Shown here in pieces: positions 1 through 6,779 of a stretch of 16,775 nt of DNA (positions within the stretch are counted from its first letter, which is position 1; every line of letters begins with the position of its first letter). A program made the position numbers and the translations under genes. The notes beneath the pieces were generated by a model. That model was not told the origin of the DNA. It made no database searches and was given only the letters and a program-made list of their open reading frames with translations. Origin of the DNA: Mucidula mucida (Eukaryota; Basidiomycota; Agaricomycetes; Agaricales; Physalacriaceae); assembly GCA_015501055.1 (NCBI GenBank), contig JADNYV010000739.1:1-16775 (forward strand). The letters are read 5' to 3'.

Positions 1-201
1 AACCAGCGCGGAATCGATACCACACAAAAGGCACCGCCATAGCGATCGCAATAGAGACGGTAACGCGGTTGAGGATCCTTCTCTTAATCATTGTTCGTAT
101 CAGAAATGTTGACAATTGAAAGTGGGGATGAGCGCCTAACTGAGACACTTAGATTAGGCGCGCTGAGAAACAGCGCGGTACGCATACGTTTATGCGAATA
201 A

Positions 202-480
202 GAGTCAAGACACACGAATTCGATCTCGGACTCGCCGTTGGATATCGTAATAAGAGGAAAGGTATCCGTCCGACTCTGTGACGCGTATGTGGACAGCCAA
301 GGAAATGCACGGCGCCAATACATATCAGAATCCAAGACGATAGATGTTCCCCCCCAGATCGGGGTTAGCGGCGGGCTCGAAACCGAGAATAAGACCGTCG
401 GGCTGGACAAAGCGCGGTGGATGTTGGTGGCGCTGACACTTCGAACCTGCGTTGGTTCCAAGAATCACGAGGAACTATAG
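202..480 (+). other. Unrecognised open frame, repeat copy 1
   Basis: This frame is open from the stop at 199-201 to a TAG at 478-480, about 92 codons, with no ATG start. It could be an exon or a relic. The N-terminal half reads like structured protein (DIVIRGKVSVRLCDAYVDS, then QYISESKTI), alternating hydrophobic and polar residues in a beta-strand pattern. A fungal arrestin-like N-terminal strand region is one possible reading, but I do not recognise the family and would not assert it. The same frame is retained in copy 2 with two residue changes near the middle. The minus strand is also open over this stretch, so strand assignment is uncertain. Confidence 0.25.
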
Positions 481-504
481 CTAAAGTTAAGCTCCGTCGG
501 TTGA

Positions 505-876
505 ACACTATGTTTCAAAAGAGAGATTGATTGTAAGGCAAAGATAACAAAAGTAGTAGTAACAGGTTGTAAACTGGAAAGATGGTTAGATAACACTGGG
601 CGTTCGGTCATCACGCTCACCTGTCGAAAATCTCGCATTCACAAACCGAGTGGAGAAGGCTCGCATGGAAACGGTGAAAGAACCGCAGTCATCGAGGCGT
701 ACATGGGGTCCCCACGATACGGCTCCAACGTGTCAGAAGCCCTTGCTCGCGAGCCACTCCATAACGCTATCCTTGCAGCGTCCGCCCTGAATGACCACAT
801 GTCTATTGCGCACTGTGCTAATTTTGCTGAGGATTCGGGAAAGAGGGTGGTTGTCAGGTCATTAACCAGGTCCTAG
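505..876 (+). other. Unrecognised open frame without start codon, copy 1
   Basis: A 124-codon frame runs from just after a TGA (502-504) to TAG (874-876). It has no ATG before the EAYMGS segment, so as a gene it would have to be an internal or terminal exon. The translation looks compositionally protein-like, with segments such as VVVTGCKLERWLDNTGRSV, ERTAVIEAYMGSPRYGS and LAREPLHNAILAASALNDHM. I do not recognise the family. In copy 2 an extra T at about 13453 shifts the frame, giving a TGA at 13460-13462. So this reading is intact only in copy 1. Confidence 0.3.
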
Positions 877-909
877 CGGAGCCATTTTAATTCATGTAAG
901 GAGGGGAAA

Positions 910-1248
910 ATGAATGGGCGGGCCCACCGCAACATTGCCGTCGACGTTTCGGATGTAAACGAGATAGCGCGAGCCCGCGTTGCGCACGTCGGAATAGACG
1001 GGCAGGGAACCACGGGAGTTTCTGGCGACGTGGTACAGCAACAGCATCAAATCGAAACGCCTTCAATTCTGGTGGCCGAGAAAAGGCAAGTGACGTATGA
1101 GATGGAATCTATATGTGGAACGTACAGCGCACGGCTAAGCCTCCACGACCGCTCCTCCTCAATCAGTATGAACATGACCATGATGTGCTGCCCCGCGCCC
1201 TCCTTCGACTACTTGCGCCCTGGTAATGTCCGCCACTGTTGTCCATAG
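910..1248 (+). CDS. Unrecognised 112-aa open reading frame, copy 1
   Basis: ATG at 910, TAG at 1246-1248, 112 codons. Its translation is identical to the copy at 13542-13880. The N-terminal half is acidic to neutral with a regular look (NIAVDVSDVNEIARARVAH), followed by a Gln-rich QQQHQ stretch and a Cys-, Met- and Ser-rich C terminus (MNMTMMCC). I see no signal peptide, membrane segment or family motif. The AGGAGG just upstream resembles a bacterial ribosome site but is meaningless in a fungal context. It could be a small gene, an exon or chance. Perfect conservation alone is weak evidence because the surrounding non-coding DNA is equally conserved. Confidence 0.3.
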   Translation: MNGRAHRNIAVDVSDVNEIARARVAHVGIDGQGTTGVSGDVVQQQHQIETPSILVAEKRQVTYEMESICGTYSARLSLHDRSSSISMNMTMMCCPAPSFDYLRPGNVRHCCP

Positions 1249-1458
1249 CCGTGACATACGTTGCGGATTATGTCGATGAGGGGATTCGCCTAGTGGCTGC
1301 GCGACGCGGATGGTGTCATCCTCGGGGCGCGTCTTCCCGGGATGGTGGTGGGAAGGAAAGAAGCCTGTGCGTGTGGCTGTGTTGATCGGCGACGTCTTGG
1401 GGGAAGAGGGTGTCCTCTTCACAGTGTGTGGTGTCTTTGTGGTGTCCTCTACACAGTG

Positions 1459-1537
1459 TGTGGTCTCTTCGTGTGGTCTCTTCGTGTGGTCTCTTCGTGT
1501 GGTCTCTTCGTGTGGTCTCTTCGTGCTGGTCTCTTCG
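1459..1537. repeat. 13-bp minisatellite, copy 1
   Basis: Five perfect tandem units of TGTGGTCTCTTCG (1459-1523) are followed by a 14-bp variant with an inserted C (1524-1537). Degenerate relatives with GTCTTTGTGGTGTCCTCT character extend upstream to about 1405. Because 13 is not a multiple of 3, all three frames cycle. Read on the minus strand this gives Arg/His/Thr-rich pseudo-repeats (RRDHTKRPHEETT) that should not be taken for a protein. Confidence 0.95.
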
Positions 1538-1757
1538 TGGTTCTTGAGGGTGTCTTGGTGTCTTCGCGGCACTCCTCGGCCAACATTCTTCTGCAGGGGA
1601 GATACTCCTTGTAAGGCAAGAGGAAAGGGATAAAACTCCTTTTATGGGCGTCCCTGAGCAAAATGAATACAAGTTTTTCATTTTTCGGTCACGTGATGGT
1701 GAAGCGCATTCATAATTCAGTGTCTATCTACTACAAACTCGACTACAAAAAAAAGAG

Positions 1758-1778
1758 GCCACCTCAACTTGAGGTGGC
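1758..1778. repeat. Perfect 21-nt palindrome after an A-tract, copy 1
   Basis: GCCACCTCAA, a central C, then TTGAGGTGGC form a 10-bp perfect inverted repeat with a single-base centre. An eight-A run lies at 1747-1754 immediately before it. It is too short-looped to form a normal RNA hairpin without opening the centre. As double-stranded DNA it would be an ideal site for a dimeric binding protein. An element-end structure is another possibility. Confidence 0.85.
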
Positions 1779-1876
1779 AGTGCAGCGTCGGGGAGCTGGC
1801 AGCACGGAAATGGCTGTGAAATGTGGCACAGACTAATTGACAGAGGCTAAACCTAGCGGACCTCTGGCGTCGCGAA

Positions 1877-1962
1877 CGGACCCGGGTAGAATAGGGATGT
1901 CGACGCCTATCTGTCCATGTGTGGCGCAGAGAAATCGATCTTGAACTTAGCGGACCCGGGTA
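1877..1962. repeat. Paired 12-mer CGGACCCGGGTA, copy 1
   Basis: The 12-mer CGGACCCGGGTA, centred on a CCCGGG palindrome, occurs at 1877-1888 and again at 1951-1962, 74 bp apart in the same orientation. A partial relative, TAGCGGACC, is at 1854-1862, and the second full copy is also preceded by TAG. The spacing is preserved in copy 2 (about 14514-14599). The function is unknown. Paired binding sites or relics of a short duplication are both possible. Confidence 0.6.
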
Positions 1963-2121
1963 AGGACTGCCAGCGTGTTAGTCCAAGTAACCAGCATCAA
2001 AGAAAGGAATTTACCAAAGTGTAGTCCCCAAGTTCAGAGGAGCCCAATCACTAGCAGGCAACACATGTTCCAATTTGCGCGCACAGCGTGGAAGAAGGGA
2101 AGGGCGCCTCTTGACACTTGA

Positions 2122-2682
2122 CACGACGTCAAGTCCAGTCTGTCATCAGACATCAGTTCGGTCTACATGGAAGAGCAGAACAGTCACGACGTACCGGAGG
2201 AAGTCTTCAGAACCGATTATGGCAGACCGAATCCATTCCTTCGCTGACAAGACGGTCCATATGTGGAGAACTCGCGGAACTATGGAATGAGACCAGTGTG
2301 GGGCAGTCAGGACAATACAAGCAACTTACCAGAGGTCACCTCCATGTTGACATCCGGAATGGGAGACATCTTAAAGTCAAAGACGGGCGCGAGACCAAGT
2401 AGAGAGAGCACAAGCGGCAAGACGACCTGGTGGGGAGAAACGAAGAGAAGGACCACGGAAGACAGGTTTATATACCTGTCGGCTAATCCTCCTCCGCTTG
2501 TCGATCGGGAGTCCATGGTGACACGAATTACGAGATCAGCAAGAGAGAAATTACGGTCAGATCGTGCCGGTCAGATCTTCGTTTTGAGCAAACAGTTCGC
2601 CAGAGCGGGTTTACTGCTCTCGATTCAGATATGCATTGTCAAAGAACACGTAGACGTTGAGCGAGCCTCCGTCGCAGCGTAA
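2122..2682 (+). pseudogene. Unrecognised coding remnant with one in-frame TGA, copy 1
   Basis: One frame is open from 2122 to TAA 2680-2682 apart from a single TGA at 2245-2247. The first part reads DVKSSLSSDISSVYMEEQNS and EEVFRTDYGRPNPFLR. After the stop come SQDNTSNLPEVTSMLTSG, KTTWWGETKRRTTEDRF and SANPPPLVDRESMVTRITRS. Composition is Ser/Thr/Arg/Pro-rich and mostly polar, like a disordered cytoplasmic or nuclear region. I do not recognise the family. Copy 2 has a 6-bp insertion that preserves the frame (FRTELDYGRP), which mildly favours this frame as the ancestral coding one. Both copies share the TGA, so that lesion predates the duplication or marks an exon end. Confidence 0.35.
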
Positions 2683-3063
2683 TATTTCAAACTTGCTAGG
2701 GTTGATATGGGCGCCACATTATGTGTGCCTCACTTACTCGGGGAACGGAGAGACGGCGAAAAAGACAGTTAGATCCATGTACTCGTTTCTGGTGTCTAGA
2801 TGCCCGGAAATCCAACCGCAGATCATCAAAAAAAAGCGGTATTATTGCCTTGGAAAACTACAAAAGCGGCGTACACGTTTAGTCAGAGTGCTGCAGAAAA
2901 TGCCTCAGAGATTAATGATCGGAAGAGGGTAAAAATTTCTTACCGCGCCGCAGAATTGGTTCCAAAATAGTGTCACAAGTACAGTCTTCCTACCCTCAAT
3001 CGCCTCCCAGAACTTCACTACAGCTCTCCAGCCAGTCCCGGACATGACCGCCATTTTCAAGAC

Positions 3064-3134
3064 TTGGAATGGACGTCGAAGGAACAGTACGCTCAGATAA
3101 TTTGGAATGGACGTCCGAAGGAACAGTACGCCCA
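3064..3134. repeat. Two ~33-bp tandem repeats, copy 1
   Basis: TTGGAATGGACGT(C)CGAAGGAACAGTACGCYCA occurs at 3064-3095 and 3102-3134. The units differ by one C insertion and one C/T difference and are separated by a 6-bp spacer. Confidence 0.85.
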
Positions 3135-3290
3135 CAGTTAAATGATCTAGAAAGCTCACCATTTCATGTTTGGCGCATCCAGCAGCGCCGTTAGAGCAAA
3201 GACGGCACCAGAGCCGGAGACTGAAAGCTTAGGATTGTCTTTAGAGGTGCGTCACAGTCTTGTTTGTCGCATTAGAGCTCAAAGTCGCCG

Positions 3291-3660
3291 TTAGGAGGTC
3301 AACGCGTCCCAGGTAAGTTCTTGGCCGAATTTTGCGTCCAAGACGCCTGTAGAGTTGATGACAGGCAGATTCGTGAGCGTTACAAGCGCAAAGAGGTCAA
3401 CGTTTAGAACGACATGATGGTTGGGCGTTGAGAAGGACATTGATCACGACCGCGCCCAAAGTGGAAGCTCTGCCTTTGACTTGAACCACCACAAAACCGA
3501 GGGCAAGTTTCAACTTTGGACACGTCTGGGACCTTCAGGTCGACAACCTCGGCCCTCAAAGGTGCCAGGTCAAAAACACCATTACGAATTCTTGAAGACT
3601 TGGACAGCGTGTGTGCCCTCCGAGGGCAGGCTTGTGGAATCTGGCAAAAGTACGCTATTC
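3291..3660 (-). pseudogene. Minus-strand coding remnant, copy 1, family unknown
   Basis: Reading right to left, three consecutive frames give protein-like segments. The first contains GVFDLAPLRAEVVDLKVPD followed by VSKVETCPRF. The second contains VVQVKGRASTLGAVVI and then VLLNAQPSC, ending in TGA at 3399-3397. The third begins near 3413 and contains NVDLFALVTLTNLPVINSTG and FGQELTWDAL, ending in TAA at 3293-3291. The order and overlap suggest one ancestral frame broken by small indels. The beta-rich LxVTLTNLPVINSTG pattern resembles repeat units of fungal secreted or membrane-associated proteins, but I cannot assign a family. Confidence 0.4.
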
Positions 3661-3874
3661 TTGAGCTGTCTGGAGCTTCATTTCTTACCCACTTGGATTT
3701 AGAATACCTTGAAACGTCGTTCCGCCGCCGGTGCAAGACACCATCCGGACCTTCGATTCAGCCTTGGCGCACAAACTTTGATCTGTGGAAAGCGGCGGCT
3801 ATCCTCGCCGGTTCAAAAGTGCGTATCTCTCATTCAATTTCATATTTGTTCAATCTCATCAAATTAGTTCAGTT

Positions 3875-4030
3875 TTAATTCGATTTGGAGGCGGATTCCG
3901 GTCCTTGACTCGGCTGTCGTTTCTTGTTCGGATTTAGCTTGCTTGGGAAACGAGGAGGCGGCGCAGGCGACACCACCACAATCCTGAACTTACCGCTGTC
4001 AGGTTTCTGCGTTTTTGACACAGAGAGCAT
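3875..4030 (-). CDS. Small minus-strand open frame, 51 aa, copy 1 only
   Basis: ATG complement at 4030-4028, TAA complement at 3877-3875. The frame is open upstream to 4069 (EENHVRNTLPK before the Met). The product is basic and proline-rich (KTQKPDSGKFRIVVVSPAP, then PSKLNPNKKRQPSQGP), like a short disordered tail. It lies upstream of, and in the same direction as, the minus-strand remnant at 3291-3660 and might be an exon of the same lost gene. No family is recognised. The 236-bp difference removes nearly all of it from copy 2. Confidence 0.3.
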   Translation of the reverse strand: MLSVSKTQKPDSGKFRIVVVSPAPPPRFPSKLNPNKKRQPSQGPESASKSN

Positions 4031-4128
4031 TTTGGGGAGAGTATTCCTGACATGATTTTCCTCTGGGCGTCAACCTTTTCTCCATCAAATTTGGTGAGTT
4101 TTTGCTTCAGATTTGATCTCATTTGATC
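3893..4128. other. 236-bp block present in copy 1 and absent from copy 2
   Basis: Copy 2 runs directly from GGAGGC to CTGACTACG at 16498/16499, while copy 1 has 236 bp between the same flanks. The junction has at most one base of microhomology. I see no target-site duplication, no terminal inverted repeat beyond GGAT/ATCC, and no GT...AG ends, so it looks more like a deletion from copy 2 than a transposon insertion or intron loss. Most of a minus-strand open frame lies in this block. Confidence 0.85.
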
Positions 4129-4239
4129 CTGACTACGCTTGCGTATTCAGGTTGGCCGCTACACGACCTCTAGAATTTCTGCCTTATTCATCTTGCGACT
4201 GAACTTGAGCCTAGATCAGCGATTCCATTCTGGAGCACC

Positions 4240-4300
4240 GTATTCTCCTTGCCGGATCGGTCTTGATTCGGGAAGTACGGGTTCAAATTCTAGGTGTTTC
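4240..4300 (+). other. tRNA-like promoter motifs, weak, copy 1
   Basis: GCCGGATCGGTCTTGAT resembles an internal A box, and GGTTCAAATTC about 23 bp later resembles a pol III B box. Copy 2 has the better forms GCCGGAGCGGTC and GGTTCGAATTC. The T arm does not base-pair and the box spacing is too short for a tRNA, so this is not a functional tRNA. A degenerate tRNA-derived fragment or chance are the options. Confidence 0.12.
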
Positions 4301-4371
4301 TGTGCCATGATACTAATAGTGTTGAAATAGAGTGCAACGGCTAGACGTGGTTCACACCAAGGAGCTCTTCA

Positions 4372-4429
4372 GAATAATGCACTTCTTCCTTGCAGATGAC
4401 AGGAAACGCAAGGAAGAAGTGCATCATTC
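4372..4429. repeat. Long near-perfect inverted repeat (hairpin)
   Basis: ATGCACTTCTTCCTTGC (4377-4393) pairs perfectly with GCAAGGAAGAAGTGCAT (4408-4424) across a 14-nt loop. After one A/C mismatch, four more pairs (GAAT/ATTC) extend the arms to 4372 and 4429, giving 21 of 22 paired. The repeat copy at the right edge shows only the left arm before the window ends, with C in place of T (AACGCAC). It could be a terminator-like or element-end structure, a small-RNA precursor, or the scar of an inverted duplication. Confidence 0.85.
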
Positions 4430-6559
4430 CGCTTCTTTTCCCCCGCGGACCTATTCCAATATCGGCAGGACATTCCCACCCGAACTGGACTTGCTGTCGC
4501 CGCTCCTAGAATGACCGGATAAAACTTTGCCCAGTGATGGCGATTTGGATCTCTCGACGTTCGGGTTTAAATCCCAATATGTACATACAGACGGGGAACT
4601 CGCGATTGGGTGAGGTTCCTTCGTATCTCTGAAATTCTGCGTCAATGAACAGGCGGAGTGAAACAATGAGGGCAGTGAGTAGCGGCTCTGCCGCCGCTGC
4701 GCTTGTGTTCCGAGTTACTGCTGCAGTAAGGGACGGCATGCAATATTATAGCGCCACACTTCGGATATTTGCTGATGGACCTGGATGGCATCAATACGGA
4801 CAACACTCGGATAGGACGCCGACTCGCCTACATGCTTAGACGCCGCCGCCGTCCACGTCCCCAACGCAAAACCGGGGATTGACAATATTCAGTATCGGGA
4901 GGCACAAGGTTCGCCCTCCCAACGCTACTCCATCTCTTCCAATTTTGATTGATCGTTAGCTCTTAATGACGGTGATTTATTTCCATTGCTGGTTCATTCG
5001 GAGTTTTTGCTTAGGGAAGGATGATATATTAGAGCGAGTTCTTGTAGGCCGGGGGAACATCTAAATACGGTACAAGTAGCACTGCAAATATCTGTAGAAT
5101 ACCGTGAAAATACAACTTTATTTACCCCAATTCTCCATGCGCGAACTGAGAGCAGTATTCGGCCCTTCAAAACGGACTTGGCTTTGACTGCAAAGCAGAT
5201 ATCTGAAGATATCACATCAATGAAGACACTTGAGGTAGCCAAATTGGCACACAGAGTATAGTACATGATCCGACCAAAAGATGGTAAGCACCAAAATCCG
5301 GAGAAATGAGCATAATTGCCGTTATACTAAATGTCGACATCAAGGCAAAGTCAACATTGCCAAAACTGCAAATAGTGACTTCTCAGAAACTTGATGCCAA
5401 GGGAGCCGGACAGCCCGTACGATTGATACTTGGGACCCTGGCGTTGATATTCGTGGAGTCGCCAGGAGCATATTCCGTGTTGAACTCGGGATATTTCCTC
5501 CGCTCGTCCAGCGGGTGTACTTGACTGGGACAACGTTCTTGACGGCTTTCATGCCCGGAATCGACGTGAAAATACTCTGTTAGAAGGGTAGGGTGCAGCC
5601 TAGGTAACGCCAAGTGATCGGTGGCACTTGACACTGAACCACGACCACGCCGATCTTGAGGCGGTTACACCTACGCGTTTCCTACATTTTCCACTCTCTG
5701 GAAACTCTCTGAGACCTGAATCTACTTGGATGCTGCTGTTCGACTTACGTAATACTAATTCCGACGCTACTTGAAGACCTGGACGCGCTCTTGACCCGAC
5801 TTTTCGCGTCTGCGCCTCAGCGAGGCGTATTGGACCCTGACTATGGATAGCACGAGGATTTCCCGGACCCTATGACGTGTCTAGGGCCTCGACAATCTTA
5901 TCTCGACTCTCGCGGGTGCGGGGAAACGACGCAAGGCGTTGTTCTCATCCTCCATCCCTCCGACACCGTGGAGAAATCGCGTCTCCCGCCGATCTGGCTC
6001 TATCTGGCGCCTAGTGGACTTGGATATATTTCGTTTAGACTTATCTCCGGTGCCCAATGACTGTCATTCACGAATATACACGCCAAATTGAATATGGCAC
6101 CTCCAGAGTTCGTACCTTTTCTCTCGTCCAATCGCTTCAACTCTGTTCTGACCATGTTATGACTGATCATAACGTCAGCGGCGACCCATATCCGCGTCCA
6201 GAACGGAGGATATTGCAAAGCGAAGCGAAGCGCATCTCCGCCTGAATAAACCAATCCGTAAGTTTTCAAGTTCTCCGTTTTTCAAACGGCTCATTTGACT
6301 CGCCCATCAGAACTCAGGGCTGTCTTCTTGAAACCGCTCCACTAGCTTGGATGCTGGAATGTCTGGGCGAATACGATGTGCTACTTGGTACATTGTAGTA
6401 TTCGGAGCCAGGTCTAGTTCATTCGGGTACAGTCGGGTCACATTAGTTGTGCAGCTCAAGAATCATGCCTGAAGGTGAGATATTTCTGCCGCTCTTACGC
6501 GTTCAGGGAGCTTAATTCGCGTAGGACGCTAGAAACGAGTTCCCGTGGCGTGCAAATAA
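4430..6559. other. No supportable gene; scattered short open frames
   Basis: Both strands have only short open frames (under about 90 codons) with no recognisable family. Two minus-strand pieces look slightly protein-like but are unassigned. One is at 4739-4506 (FIDAEFQRYEGTSPNREF, then GFKPERREIQIAITGQSF). The other, in two frames, is at 5634-5340 (SGGNIP, EYAPGDSTNINARVPSINRT). On the plus strand 5872-6060 and 6057-6245 overlap but show no motif. I see no RNA gene, mobile-element terminus or large repeat here. Decayed coding DNA is the likely content. Confidence 0.4.
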
Positions 6560-6689
6560 TTGGTTGAATGTTCCGGACTTTTCGCCTCATCCAATGTTCC
6601 CCGATCATGGCGGCCAATTATCTCCGCCAGTTTACGTGTTGCTCGAGGTCTCCGCCTTTCTGTACGCGTTAAAAGGAGAGGAAATTCCA

Positions 6690-6775
6690 CCAGACTCATC
6701 ATCACTCACTCCTCTTCTCTCCTTCTCTCACATCTCTCCTCCTCATTCTCCTCATACTTGTATTTACAACTCCAT
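6690..6775 (+). promoter_or_regulatory. Pyrimidine-rich tract, possible fungal core promoter region
   Basis: A nearly pure C/T stretch (CACTCCTCTTCTCTCCTTCT and continuing to about 6755) lies just upstream of the intron-rich unit. CCAAT-like motifs occur nearby at about 6590 and 6613. CT-rich blocks often precede transcription start sites in filamentous fungi. This is positional inference only. Confidence 0.25.
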
Positions 6776-6779
6776 CGCT

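Larger units (their letters stand above)
1..4406. repeat. Large direct repeat, copy 1
   Basis: This block recurs in the same orientation at 12642-16775. The offset is 12,641 at the left end, 12,637 after four small indels and 12,369 at the right end. The left limit is the window edge, so the true boundary is not visible. Similarity still continues where copy 2 runs off the window. Up to about 1,960 I count by eye only about four substitutions and four short indels. Beyond that, differences are frequent, at roughly 3% plus indels. Copy 1 has a 236-bp block at 3893-4128 and an extra ~20 bp near 3190 that copy 2 lacks. The layout fits a tandem duplication with a ~12.6 kb unit or two insertions of one long element. 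Joined alleles of a dikaryon are also possible. Confidence 0.95.

Noticed and set aside
896..912. Shine-Dalgarno-like TAAGGAGGGGAAAATG before the 112-aa frame
   Set aside because: The window is clearly eukaryotic (spliceosomal introns, LINE), so a bacterial ribosome site has no meaning here.
1459..1537. Possible CRISPR array
   Set aside because: The units are contiguous 13-bp repeats with no spacers, in a eukaryotic context.
1159..1681. Minus-strand frames of 121-137 codons with RRDHTKRPHEETT-like repeats
   Set aside because: They are produced by the 13-bp minisatellite cycling through all frames. All three frames on both strands are open there, so there is no coding evidence.
2463..2482. 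GACAGGT...ACCTGTC hairpin with a TATATA-like loop as a promoter
   Set aside because: It is a 7-bp stem inside the presumed coding remnant and has no downstream transcript evidence. Short palindromes of this size are expected by chance.
3893..4128. Copy-1-specific block as a transposon or as an intron
   Set aside because: There are no target-site duplications or terminal inverted repeats beyond four bases, and the ends are GG...TC rather than GT...AG.
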